64,000 bases of DNA from Coleophoma eucalyptorum (taxonomy: Eukaryota; Ascomycota; Leotiomycetes; Helotiales; Dermateaceae): positions 310,001-374,000 of the forward strand of contig JALRME010000020.1 of NCBI GenBank assembly GCA_026120035.1. Direction: 5' to 3'. Shown piece after piece: positions 35,201 to 45,257 of this stretch; within the stretch, counting starts at the first letter, position 1; each line of letters starts with the position of its first letter. The translations under genes were made by a program, and so were the position numbers. The notes beneath the pieces were generated by a model that worked only from the letters and a program-made list of their open reading frames with translations, did no database searches and was not told where the DNA came from.

Positions 35201-35690
35201 TCCTCATCTTCAAGCTTCATTATGACAACTACTGTAACATCGAGTTTCCCTACAACGACCACTCCTACCACTCTCGTTACTCGTTCAGGTACACCAATAT
35301 ATCCGAGCGGCTCGAGTAAGTTTGAATGATTATACAAACCATCCGTGATACTGATATGTTTTTATAGGTTCTACCGCCAGTAGCAACTCGCCAGTGAGAA
35401 CAACCCCTATCTCCTCGATTCCATTGACCTCGAGCAGTTCGACTACGAAGCCAACCTCAACCCCAACGCCATATACACCTCCAGGATACGGCGGCTACGG
35501 TGGCTACGGTGGATACGGCGGCTATGGAGGTTACGGCGGCTACGGCGGCTACGGTGGTCATTCATCGAGTCACGAAAAGCCACCGCATGGCTTCGAACCA
35601 GAGCCTCCTAAGCCCCACAAGGAAAATGCTGAAGGACATCACTGGATGCCACGAGTCTTTGGTCGTTTCGCACGTCGCGAAGCCGTTTAA
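32206..35690 (+). CDS. Secreted Ser/Thr/Pro-rich repeat (mucin-like) protein, with an assembly gap
   Basis: Exons 32206-32494, 32549-35315 and 35368-35690; the middle exon holds 96 unknown bases, so the exact length is unknown (at least about 1,100 residues). The N-terminus is a signal peptide (VALVSLTLAPVAEALP), followed by a dibasic KR site where a Kex2-type protease could cut before QAAYAPPSYGAYPPLPY. A poly-Ser tract and a Thr-rich block (TITETLTTEITTEHPETLTF) come next. Then there are 36-residue repeats containing SIPFPISNSTSTFGPTGTGT, and a second array built from STGPTGSSSSTVPLSTGPS-type units. The C-terminus has eight GGY units and a His/Pro/Lys-rich end without a hydrophobic GPI signal. 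NST sites suggest N-glycosylation and the Ser/Thr content O-glycosylation. It is probably a cell-wall or extracellular protein; function unknown. Confidence 0.85.
32908..33655 (+). repeat. 108-bp tandem repeat array (36-residue units)
   Basis: Units start at 32908, 33016, 33124 and 33232, exactly 108 bp apart. After the gap they start at 33440 and 33548, and a partial related unit precedes the array at about 32812. Each encodes SSSASSSSSG, then TSSIPFPISNSTSTFGPTGT, then GTGSLT. Copies differ by only a few bases, so the array is young or homogenised. Confidence 0.95.
33344..33439. other. Assembly gap (96 N) inside the tandem repeat
   Basis: Ninety-six unknown bases. The coding frame before the gap does not continue after it, although repeat units on both sides are otherwise intact. 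A whole number of 108-bp units would need 104 + 108n bases here, so the stated gap length is an estimate and not real. Confidence 0.97.
33928..35207 (+). repeat. STGP/SSSS minisatellite array with higher-order duplication
   Basis: Irregular repeats encode variants of TGSSSSTVPLSTGP, TGSSSSSSPVSTGPS and STNSTTTVGPTG. A block of about 300 bp from about 34006 recurs, nearly identical, 588 bp further on (from about 34594). A shorter copy begins near 34930. All repeats are multiples of three, so frames on both strands stay open. Confidence 0.9.
35488..35565 (+). repeat. GGY codon repeat
   Basis: Tandem 9-bp units (tac ggc ggc and variants) encode about eight Gly-Gly-Tyr repeats near the C-terminus of the secreted protein. 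Such glycine/tyrosine runs occur in structural and cell-wall proteins. Confidence 0.9.
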
Positions 35691-36250
35691 TGTTTTGACT
35701 TTCATGGACTAGACGTCTTTTTCACTTCTTGCTCTCATTTGTGTTCGCACACATACATTCATGTTGGTCTTGGTCTAATATTCGGCCGTTGAAATACTTT
35801 CCTTTGCTACCTATGTTGTATCATCTTATTTGGTCGGTTGAGAAAGTTATTTGTCAAATTAAACAACAAAATATAGAGTTGCAGTGCTTGCTAGGATCAG
35901 AAAACATTGATTCAGATTCTCGGGTTTGAATCTGTAATTTTGTGAGTGCTTCCTCTGCGTGAGATATTTGCAGCCTATAAGTCCCTTGGATGTCATATAT
36001 TCGGCTTTACTCTTCACATAAGGCGATTTGTTAAGTTACAACATGATGGCTGGTAAATTGAACTAGTGTTCGTTGACCTGGCTAACCGGGGCTACATATT
36101 GCCTAGGAGCCTGGGGCTAGTGCTGGCGCCGTCTCCCGATTGACCAGCGGTTGCGTGTCCTCTTGCAGCTGATATAGAGGACGAGAATATTTACGTATGC
36201 TTGAGACAGACAGGTCAATGTAACCACCCAGTTTTTGTCAGGATCATATA
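35691..36250. other. Intergenic, probable 3' UTR
   Basis: 560 bp downstream of the repeat protein. No gene is supported. Confidence 0.5.
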
Positions 36251-36607
36251 ATGGCTGCACTCTCTGATTCATTTTATCTCTGGGCCATACACAGCAGCTT
36301 TCAGAAATGTGCTGATCAGGTGCTATTGAAGCCTGGGAAGGCAGAATGCAAGAAGGTAGACGTTATGCGACCAAGTTCTCCCGACAAGTTAAGCGAGCAT
36401 GTTCGCTTGTTGCACTGCTCTCTGGGAAGATATTTCATCACGCCTGTCCAGAATGAAGGAGGCCATCTTTCGTTAAATGAGGAGGATATAGCAAACTCAT
36501 ATCTAATGCCATTAATTAAGGCCAAAGGTAAGGGTTTTACCGGGACTCTTGGAAGCGGAAGCACCACATACAGGCAAGTGCGTACCATCCAACACCAGGA
36601 GATCTAG
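36251..36607 (+). CDS. Uncertain small ORF, 118 codons
   Basis: ATG-initiated open frame of 118 residues with no intron needed, starting MAALSDSFYLWAIHSSFQ. It has no signal peptide, membrane segment or recognised domain. It lies convergent to, and 48 bp from, the stop codon of the MFS gene, so it could equally be 3' UTR antisense sequence. Kept only as a low-confidence candidate. Confidence 0.2.
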   Translation: MAALSDSFYLWAIHSSFQKCADQVLLKPGKAECKKVDVMRPSSPDKLSEHVRLLHCSLGRYFITPVQNEGGHLSLNEEDIANSYLMPLIKAKGKGFTGTLGSGSTTYRQVRTIQHQEI

Positions 36608-36655
36608 AAGCGCGCTCTCCATCTATTGTACTTAATTTATATCTTTGACTTTACC

Positions 36656-38119
36656 TCAGAACTTTGAGCTAATCTTCCATCCAACAGCCGAAACTCTAGC
36701 AGCAACAATCAATATCAATGCGCCGGCATAACAACTTCCTAGGAAAATGATGGATCCCCAATACCGGCCACCATTCCGCTCAATGATCTGCCCTACGATC
36801 GGCACGCCCGTCAAGCAGCTGATACTCACAATGGTGTAGCAAGTAGCATAGTATCGACCATAAACCTCTGTCCCACAGAGCTGCCCGATACACACAGGAG
36901 CCAAGCTAATCCCGCCACCACTCGCAAAGCCGAACAGCAGCGCATAGATGACAATTCCTGGTTTGGTCTGTCCTGCCGGCAGCCAGATGGCGAAAGAGGA
37001 AATCATAATGATGACGATCGAGATAATAAGTGCGTTATAGCGTCCAATCTTGTCGGCGTAGTAGCCTGGAATCCAACGCCCGAAGACTGAGCCCACGTTG
37101 AGAATGACCAGGACTTGGGACGCGAATGCATTGGAAAATCCCTCCTCGATTGCGTACGAGCTGATGTACGTCAAAGGGATGAACAGACCCCACTCCATCA
37201 AGAACAGGCCAAGCGTCGTCACCAGAAAGACGCCGCTCCTGAAAATCCGGAAGTCAGGATTCGCATTGCTATTCTCGGCGGGAGGGAGTCGGGAAGCGAT
37301 GAGCAGGTTCGCGACGATGCAGGCTATGAGGAAAATGAGGGCGATGATCCGCGTGCTCCACGTAAATCCAATTTTGGGGATGCCGCTTTCCAAAAGCAGT
37401 GGCAGGACGATCCCCCCTATTGAGCCGCCGGTCGCTGCAATCCCCGTCGCGGTGCCGCGCTTCGCGTGGAAATAATGACCGATGACTGCGAAGGAAGGCG
37501 TAAAGAGGAGCGCACAACCTATTCCACCTAGAATACTGAAGGCGAGGAGGAAATGCCAGTACTCTAATACCCAAGTTCTCAGTACGGGGTCTTTTCTTTT
37601 TGGAGGATAGGGGGAGGGAAAAGACTCACGTTCGCAAACCCCCAACAACAACATGCTCGCTACTGAGCAGCACGATCCAGCAAGAATCAGCCATCGCGGT
37701 CCATACTTGTCGAAGATGGGTCCGATATAGATCCCGCAGAAATACGCCAGGAAGATATACACGGAAAACAACCAGCCAACGGTGCCATCGTTGTAGCCTT
37801 GGAGCTGGTGCCCGGTGATGTACGACTGGATGGAGGAGAAAGTGTTCATCACCCCGAAGGACGCCAGCATCGTGCACCAGCATCCGAAGACTACGAGATT
37901 GGCTTGGAGCCCGCCTTCGGGGTACGAAACCGAGCTTTCTAACGGCGGGACGGGGAAGGCTGGCGAGTCTGGGGCGGTTGTGACAACTTGGGCTTCCTGC
38001 TTCTGCATGCCTCCGACTTCCACATCGACATCGAAATCGGCCTCATCTTTTCCTGGAGAAAGAGCTTCATGGTAAGGAGGTCTGTCAAGTTCAGCCTCCT
38101 GACCTTTTGCCATAGCCAT
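36656..38119 (-). CDS. Major facilitator transporter, monocarboxylate (MCT/MCH-like) type
   Basis: Plasma-membrane-type secondary transporter; fungal members of this group carry monocarboxylates, riboflavin or unknown substrates, so the substrate is unassigned. Exons 38119-37630 and 37563-36656 give 465 residues. The 66-bp intron is in frame, but its removal joins LLLGVCE to QYWHFLLAFSILGGIG, restoring a normal TM4-TM5 region. The first about 75 residues are a charged cytosolic N-terminus. About 12 hydrophobic segments follow, with the MFS loop motif IGPIFDKYGPRW after TM2, and FARGV-like HYFHAKRGTATGIAATGGSI between TM4 and TM5, as in MCT proteins. The second-half loop is WIPGYYADKIGRYNAL. 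The start is the first ATG (38119); another in-frame ATG lies six bases on. Confidence 0.9.
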   Translation of the reverse strand: MAMAKGQEAELDRPPYHEALSPGKDEADFDVDVEVGGMQKQEAQVVTTAPDSPAFPVPPLESSVSYPEGGLQANLVVFGCWCTMLASFGVMNTFSSIQSYITGHQLQGYNDGTVGWLFSVYIFLAYFCGIYIGPIFDKYGPRWLILAGSCCSVASMLLLGVCERESFPSPYPPKRKDPVLRTWVLEYWHFLLAFSILGGIGCALLFTPSFAVIGHYFHAKRGTATGIAATGGSIGGIVLPLLLESGIPKIGFTWSTRIIALIFLIACIVANLLIASRLPPAENSNANPDFRIFRSGVFLVTTLGLFLMEWGLFIPLTYISSYAIEEGFSNAFASQVLVILNVGSVFGRWIPGYYADKIGRYNALIISIVIIMISSFAIWLPAGQTKPGIVIYALLFGFASGGGISLAPVCIGQLCGTEVYGRYYATCYTIVSISCLTGVPIVGQIIERNGGRYWGSIIFLGSCYAGALILIVAARVSAVGWKISSKF

Positions 38120-39232
38120 ATGCTCCGGACTACAAGAAGCGATTGATACTGCCAATCAAACCACCCAAGCCATTTCCGCAATTGAGCCTTTGCTTGAAAA
38201 AAATTGTTTTTCAAGCACGTATGTAGGAATGTTCATTTAGAAAGCATTCAAGATGCGATTTCTCAAAAAAGTGGATGCTGCCCACTTTTGAGGGGGGCGA
38301 TAAGCCTTTGCCACAGGTGGAGGAAGAGGCTTGATTCGGGTCACTGAGTCCTGATCTATGTCTTTTTTCTCCCTCCCAAAATTGACATCCCTTGTGTGGC
38401 TTTTTTTATATTTGCTACCGGATACATGTATGCCTGAGACAGTGTCGCTTGCACTGCAAAATATCCTCATCGACCTGTCCTACATCCCAGATGTAGTAGC
38501 ATCATCGTCTGCTGTCGGGGATTTTATGACCGAAATGCCGGAAACTCGGAATTGTGTTCCGGCAGGCAAAGCTCATAGACCGACCAGCTTCTCACCGGTC
38601 TTTGCGTAGGTGCCACCAGCAATTGTTCTGTTCAGGGGAGACTTTTAAGCGATGGGCCGGTATGAAGACCTTCTCAGCTCTAAGCGGCGACCAAAGTAGA
38701 GCAAAGTCTCGGCCGTACTTGGGAGGAACAAATCGATGTTAATCGTCAAGCAGCAATATTAAGTAGGCGGGTTAGTGTTTTTGGTGTAGTGATTATGTAT
38801 TTCATGGAGTATTGCAACTAGTTCAGAAGTACAAATGTATAAGTGTCTGGGATGGTTATTCCCCCCCCCCTTGCCCAGGCACCTTTTTTGAAAGAGTTTA
38901 GCATCTGTTAGCACGTCTATAGATTCTAGCACCTCAAATGTTTTATGATGTAGAAACGGTAAATATCTTATTTTTACCGAGTTTCTTCTGAAAGAGCCAA
39001 GAGTATATATTGAAATATTTGTATTCGTTCGTGATAAATATATCGGCTTCACCTTGAAGACGTGCTGTCCTCTCGGGATATGATTGTGATCGAAGGCCAA
39101 CTCTGAAAGCCTTCCACAACCCATAACCTTCGAATGCTATGATCCCAAACCCCGTCAAATGCCCAGCCCAACCAGCGCCAATAACACCAACCCAATGCCC
39201 AATACCAACCAACCGCCTTGATAACGCCATGC
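38120..39232. other. Intergenic region (1.1 kb)
   Basis: Promoter side of the MFS gene and 3' side of the methyltransferase-like gene, both on the minus strand. A run of 10 C lies at 38861-38870. No gene is supported. Confidence 0.5.
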
Positions 39233-40353
39233 TTAGGCTTCTTGCAACAAGATGCTGTTCTCGTCATTGTGGTTAATCCACACGTATTCCACACACCTCG
39301 GGTCTGTCTTTCCCTGGCCCATTGTCACGGCCATGAGGTTAACCTCCAACCAAGCCGGGCGCATACCAAAGCTCTCCAGACGTTCCCACCATTTGGTAAA
39401 GCGCTCGAAATCCACATGTTTATCGTCCACCAGATGCAACTCAATCATGACCTGACCAACCGGCATGATACCAGAGTGCTCACAATGATCCATAAATGCA
39501 TCCAGCGCCGTGTATTCTGAACCTTCAATATCGATCTTGAGGATGTCGATGTAGGAATGGTTATTCTGCGCCATGAGCGTGTGGAGCGTGTAGAACTGGG
39601 TATTTGGCTGCTTGAGTTCGTCGATGGCACCGAGGCCGACTTTCTGGAAGTGTGCGCGGTTCTTGTATGAGGGTGAGAGTTGGGGCCCGAACGAGTTTAC
39701 GGAGAAGTCGTAGGCGAAGATCTGTGCGGATGGGATTCGTGATAACATGCCTTGCTCGAAGGTACTCTCATCGTTGACACCGAAACTGTAGATGATCGTC
39801 TCCTTGCTCGGTGGCTGGCTCTGGTGTGACACCGCTGCCAGGGCAGGTCTGTCTTCGTACAGCGACATACCACAGACCCATTTTCCACCATCACCCAGTC
39901 TACCTACGCGCTGGAAATCGTGGGGGCAGGTATAAGTTGCTGGGAAAAAATCCCAGAGCGTATATGGTGTGCGGCCGAAATCATCAAGGCGTTGAGCTGG
40001 GAAGAAGGGGATCTTGGGGTTCTGTGGATGCTCCTTGGCCATTTGATGGCGTAGGGCTACGCTGCTACGCCAGGAGGATTCGGATCTTTGCATGCGTTGT
40101 CTAGCTGTAAGGCCCATTTTGGATACTTTGAGTGGTGCCTGTACTGGTGCCTGTACTGGCACTTTTGGTCTAGCTTGTCGGTGAACGCCTGTTCCTTTTT
40201 GTTCGGGGATGAATGCGTTTGATTGATGGAAGACTACGACGAGAAAGAACAAGAACGCCACCCAGAACCAGAGACCGCATACTATATGCAAGTTAGTGGG
40301 ATTCAAAAACAGAGAGTGAAGATTTGCATACCTTGTGCGACACGAACAGCCAT
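39233..40353 (-). CDS. Membrane-anchored methyltransferase-like protein (METTL24/FkbM type)
   Basis: Exons 40353-40332 and 40281-39233 give 356 residues. The intron joins MAVRVAQ to VCGLWFWVAFLFFLVVVFH, producing a short cytosolic tail followed by one membrane segment: a type II anchor with the catalytic part in the secretory lumen. After a basic, proline-rich stem comes the methyltransferase-like domain: DDFGRTPYTLWDFFPATYTC, RVGRLGDGGKWVCG, IIYSFGVNDESTFEQGM, and the FkbM-type SAM-site segment DILKIDIEGSEYTALDAFM. The end has VEYVWINH. This architecture matches fungal and animal METTL24-like proteins. The substrate is unknown; no catalytic activity can be claimed from sequence alone. Confidence 0.85.
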
Positions 40354-42635
40354 GTTGAAGGCAGATGAAGTATCTTATTACTTTAGAATTTGTGTTGTAG
40401 GAAAGTCGACTTCGGTTGTCTTGGACCTGTACTTGCAGCTCAAAAGTGCGAGGAAGAAGAGAAGAAGCACGACGATCAACGTCAGTGACAAGAGACGGCT
40501 TGGTAGTTGTTGAAGAAGTCTACTCAAAGCCTTACTACGAGAGCAGAATGAAGGAGGAATAGAAAGAGGAATGCAAACAGAAAGATGAAAAGGGAGAATT
40601 TAAGAAAGCTATCAGGTGCAAGCCAAGCTCTACTGTAACACACCCCAAGCTACCTAGGAAGCAGCGGATCAACTCGAGGTTGCCCCCGCTATATTGATGC
40701 AAGATCAACTCAAGTCAAGTCCCCAGACAACCGAAAGTGTGGATCGGCTCTTGGCCTTGTGTACTGTAGATGTATTGGCGTGTCAGAGAGCAGGTACCGC
40801 GAGAATAACCCATGTTTAGCAGAAGAGCCAAGAAGACTTAGCTTCAAGTGCAGCAGAGATCCACGTGCCCAGCGTTTCGGTACAAATAGACCGGACGATA
40901 TGTCCTGGTCTCTTCCAGAGGCTTTTGCTTTGCCCGGCACGGTGGGTGTGTCAGTGTCAGTGAGCAGGTAAAGCGACCTTAAGCATAATTAGGAGTGGTG
41001 ACCAGGATCCCAGTCCTAGTTTTAGCGCATTGGATAAGCCATCCTTTCCCGCATTTTCTGGGGTTGTGAAGGTCAGCGTTAGGATCCTAGGACCTCGTTG
41101 CTGCGGCTGTTGTTGCAAGAATCTGAAATAGGCGTAGAGGGTGGCTCAAAGGATCACGGATCGAGAGTAGATGCTTGCCGGTCATTCAATGAAGGGTGGA
41201 TTTGAGAGTTGCTGTTTGAAACTAAGATTGACAGGAACAAATTCAGTTGTCCTCCTGGGGCCAGGGAAGCCATGGCATCGTACGAGCAGCACAATTCATG
41301 AATACAACTGGGAAGCATACCGGTGGGCCCTTTATGCTCCTTTTTTAACCAAGGCAAGACCCAAAATCCCATCTCATGATCATGATCGAGATGTTTCGCA
41401 AAAGAGGAACTCTTTAGGTCCCGCCTATCTACAACCGATAATGTTTGGCGCTAGGTCTACTGCTAAGCGACCTACAAGAGGCCAAACAACACAGGAGATC
41501 AGCCGAACAAGTTACCATGGACGGAAAATAGACCAGCAAAGCAGGTTGAGACGAATCGAAGATATGACTGTGACTTCCATCGTGTCATCCACAGCGAAAT
41601 CCAGTGAGAGATAGAATGAATCAAGCATCTTCCGAGACCCCTCATTTTCCCTTCTCGGTTTGTTGCATATCTCAATCTTTGTACCTCTGCAGCAGATCTG
41701 CAGGCTCGTAGCACATCCCGTATGAGTTCCTATTGGAGGGCGCGCGGGAACTCAATGTGCTGTTAAGTGATCTGAAGTCCGAATGGACAATAGCATTACC
41801 ACAATGCATAGAATCAGATCAGATCGGGGGAGGAATCTAGAAGCCTGAACACGACACATCCCGTTCGCCTTATTATTTGCGGAAAGATGATAATCGGGCG
41901 GAATCAAGGCACCTTCTACCATGGCCTATTGTCAGCAGCCAAGCGTCCGGGTTCGAGACTTCCTTCATTTCACTTGGCAGCATCTACAATTAGACTCGGA
42001 TGGGCAGCTTTGACCGGGCGGAAGATTGAAATAGGACTTGTCACTGTTTAAGAGTATATCATTTCTCGTGCTTAAATGTAGAGATTGGCAAAGAGGGCTT
42101 ATGTAACAACAGCAACAACGCTACGTAGGTATCTCTAGCTCTGAGAAAAAACAGAGAAGCGGGTAGGAAAAGGGGCTGAATGTATACATACATCCACTTC
42201 TCGTCCACCCGCCTCAATACACAGAAAAACGAGTTCATTTTTCGTCTGTAGGGAGAATAGAAACTATGCAAATCATGAGAGGAATACCCGAATAGCCCAT
42301 AACACCAGACACAATGCAAAATACCCGCCGATCCACCATGTTGACAAACAAACAAGTACTGTGTTCTGCTCCCATACCCACCGCGCAATGCTATCGCTTC
42401 TGTAATGTGATTTCGTAAGAGTTTTCGTGTCGAGTTGTGTCAATCCCATCAATCAATCTACAAAATTTCAATGTAGATGCTGCGTCGTTTCTACTCTCCA
42501 AATGGAAAGAGTTAGAATCCACGTATTTTGTAACTAAATTTTTTAAATATGGCCGCTATGAGCCCATGGTCCCAGATAAAGGGTGTTGCCATCCATCCTT
42601 CGGTAAGGTTGTGGAAGATGCATCGATGAAAGTTG
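40354..42635. other. Intergenic region (2.3 kb)
   Basis: Lies upstream of the methyltransferase-like gene and downstream of the 873-residue gene, both minus. Short open frames on both strands lack domain features. No gene is supported. Confidence 0.5.
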
Positions 42636-45257
42636 TTAATCTTCATCTTCTTCCTCGACAAGCGCTGGGGTTCTGCGTTCAGTTCTTCGCTTTGGCCTGC
42701 GATGTCTCGAACTGCTGATGTTACTTGCAGAATCATCAGGAGCCAACTCGCTCGCCATATCGTCTCCAGCATCCCAGTCACTCTCGCTGGCGATTTCGCT
42801 TCCATCCATCCAGTTTTGCCTCTCGTAACCAGGACCCAATCCCGGGGTGCTTGCACTGAGGATATCTGGTTGACTTGCTCCTCTGGACTGAATTGACATT
42901 TGTAGTCCCGTGCCTCGCTCACGGAGAGCGCGACGGACCAATTCAGCTTTGCGGTGCAAACCCTCAAATGCATCTTCAAGCGCTTCCATGCCAAGGTAGA
43001 TTTCTCGCTCCACCTCTGCCAGAACAGCAATCTCAGCCTCCTCATCAATTGATACGGGATTACGATTGTACCCTGGCGTCGAAGCACGAGAAGGATACCC
43101 AGAACTCATGCCATTGACTGGCGAGAACATGTGCCCCCGCATTGGTGAGAACGGCGTGGTCGTACGTGAACCAGCTTGACCTGGAGATGGTGACATTGGT
43201 CCACGTTGCATACCCGCATGGGATGGAGTGGGTCCACGAGAAATCCCGGAAGGATTCGTGGAGTCAAGGTCCGCCCCAGACCACAAGAAGCCGTCGAATC
43301 GACCAGAAGTGAGGATTTCCCACTCGGAAGTGTTGATTCCAGAAAGAGTTGCCAATAGGTTGTGCGTGTGAGGATTCTTCAACAAAAAGATAGCAGCTTC
43401 CGGGTCTCGTGGTGCAACTGTGAGTCGATAGAGTCTCTGCAGTGATTGAACAGTCTTAACGATAAAGTCTGAGCGTGGCTTTCGGAGTTGCGTTGGGGCT
43501 CTGGTGGCAGGTTGGAGAACGGTTGAACCAGACAGAAGGGCGTTGAAGATAGGTCTATCATGCTGGTCCAGATGGGTAAGGATCGCGAAAGACAAGGTCT
43601 CATCGTCGACTTCCTGTGGAGGGGCCGCGGCCGTTTGAGGGCAGCTTGAGAGCCATCTATTCACAGCAGCCTTAGTCTTCTTCGACTGCTCAAGGTAATG
43701 TGCTCTGAACTCTTCGGCAATATCTGGATCAAGCTTAACCGGCGATGGTGGCCTATCAGGGTCGTTACTAGTTCGATTGAGGCCTGAGATACCAAGTCCA
43801 GCAAGCTCGTCAACCGCCTTAACACCTAGAGTAGCGAAATCGAATGCAGGCCACATTGGAAGCTCACGTCGACCACTGACCCATTCCAAGACTTCGCCCC
43901 AACCAAGTCCTCTGCTACCCTCATGGGTCGCGTAGTCTAGATTCTGGCACATGACACAAACACAACCTTCAGATGAAAGATCTCTGGCGAAAACATTCTC
44001 CAAACGATCAAGCAGCCTCCGAGCTACAGATCGATAACCAGTTGCAACAGCTAGAGAGCCATTTTTCTGCAAGACGTGTTCGTACTGGTCCAACACGTTA
44101 TAATATGGTCCGAATATCTTCTCTATCTCAGGCGCAATAGGCGCAGAGGAACTCTGAGCATTAGCTCTAGGTTGTGCAGAGAGCAGTGTCTTCGGAACAG
44201 TTCGAATAAGACCTCCATTCTGCATGAGATAATCCACTCGGGGAATGCTGGCTGGTGCAACTGGAGGTGGTGGCGGTGGTGGGGGGCCATTTGGGCTGAA
44301 AGCAGTGTGGTGTGGAGGGGGAGCCTCAAAGGGAATGAACGGCGAAGGCACGGTCTTCACACTAGCAGCAGACGGTGGAGGGAATGTTGGAGTTTGCGTT
44401 GGGGTCCTTGGTGATGAATCCTGTGCTGAGGCAAGAGAAGAGCCAGAATCAGAGACTGGGGTGGATTTTCTTGGTTCCTGTGACACTTTCTTGGGTGCAA
44501 CTGAAGTAGCATTTGAGTCAACTGCTGACCCTGGACCTGTGCCAGAGTTGTCCTGAGTCTTGGGACTAGATTTAGGTGTTTTGACCGCCGTGCTTGCTTT
44601 TGATGCTTTTGATTTGGTCGAAACTCTCGATCTATCATCTTTGTCGCGTGTACTTGATGATCGTCCGACACCAGAAGTCCTAGACGCTGGCCGTGATTCT
44701 GATTCGACCTCTTCCTGCACTCTTCCCATCCGGTGCGCACTGCTCTTGCGCTCCTGCGAAGCCTCAGTATCAGGCGGACTGGGTGGTCGTCCATCCTTGA
44801 AAACGGTAGCGCCCTTGCCAGGCAGATGGTCTGCAGATTTCGATCTGTTGTTTGCCGAACCACTATCAGTTGTCTCGGGCGTATAGACGCTCGCCTTTCG
44901 ACCCTGTGAAGTCCTCAAATCCTCCCTGCTATTCACCGACTCTTTGCTGAAGTTCTTGTTGAAACTAGGATAAGGCAAGCTGCTCCTAGAAGCCGAGCCA
45001 GGTGCAGATGCTGTTCGCGCGAGCTCAGGAACAACGGACGCCATTGGTACGGAAGATTCAGTGTCCTTCTCCTTCTCTTTTTCTTTGTCTCTCTTCCGTC
45101 GGTGCGTGGACTTGATCGGCTCTCCAGTCTCGGGATCAATCTTAGGCTTGCTGCTTCGTGATTTGTGTGGTCGATTTGGATCCTTTTCGCTCTTCGACCG
45201 CCTCCTCCGCTCGCTCGGTCTCTCCTCCGTCTCGATTTCCTTCTCTTCTCGTGGCAT
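42636..45257 (-). CDS. Large disordered fungal protein of unknown function, 873 residues
   Basis: Single uninterrupted frame of 873 residues with ATG in good context. The N-terminal about 350 residues are disordered: a very basic opening (ERPSERRRRSKSEKDPNRPH), KEKEKEKD repeats, then Ser/Thr/Pro-rich sequence ending in a nine-proline run. A folded-looking core begins near residue 376 with IEKIFGPYYNVLDQYEHVLQ and VARRLLDRLENVFARDL. It contains a Cys motif, CVCVMC at about 431-436, that might bind metal, and later FDFATLGVKAVDELAGLGI and FAILTHLDQHDRPIFNALL. A Pro/Gly-rich linker precedes a helical segment, EAEIAVLAEVEREIYLGMEA, and an acidic/basic tail. I do not recognise a named domain. The clean core between disordered arms suggests a conserved ascomycete scaffold or nuclear protein (inference). 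Confidence 0.85.
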   Translation of the reverse strand: MPREEKEIETEERPSERRRRSKSEKDPNRPHKSRSSKPKIDPETGEPIKSTHRRKRDKEKEKEKDTESSVPMASVVPELARTASAPGSASRSSLPYPSFNKNFSKESVNSREDLRTSQGRKASVYTPETTDSGSANNRSKSADHLPGKGATVFKDGRPPSPPDTEASQERKSSAHRMGRVQEEVESESRPASRTSGVGRSSSTRDKDDRSRVSTKSKASKASTAVKTPKSSPKTQDNSGTGPGSAVDSNATSVAPKKVSQEPRKSTPVSDSGSSLASAQDSSPRTPTQTPTFPPPSAASVKTVPSPFIPFEAPPPHHTAFSPNGPPPPPPPPVAPASIPRVDYLMQNGGLIRTVPKTLLSAQPRANAQSSSAPIAPEIEKIFGPYYNVLDQYEHVLQKNGSLAVATGYRSVARRLLDRLENVFARDLSSEGCVCVMCQNLDYATHEGSRGLGWGEVLEWVSGRRELPMWPAFDFATLGVKAVDELAGLGISGLNRTSNDPDRPPSPVKLDPDIAEEFRAHYLEQSKKTKAAVNRWLSSCPQTAAAPPQEVDDETLSFAILTHLDQHDRPIFNALLSGSTVLQPATRAPTQLRKPRSDFIVKTVQSLQRLYRLTVAPRDPEAAIFLLKNPHTHNLLATLSGINTSEWEILTSGRFDGFLWSGADLDSTNPSGISRGPTPSHAGMQRGPMSPSPGQAGSRTTTPFSPMRGHMFSPVNGMSSGYPSRASTPGYNRNPVSIDEEAEIAVLAEVEREIYLGMEALEDAFEGLHRKAELVRRALRERGTGLQMSIQSRGASQPDILSASTPGLGPGYERQNWMDGSEIASESDWDAGDDMASELAPDDSASNISSSRHRRPKRRTERRTPALVEEEDED

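Noticed and set aside
33993..35225. Long plus-strand frame of about 410 codons (Arg/Leu/Gln-rich) inside the repeat array, and long minus-strand frames rich in Val/Glu/Gly
   Set aside because: All repeat units are multiples of three bases, so every alternative frame stays open. These are shadows of the real Ser/Thr/Pro frame.
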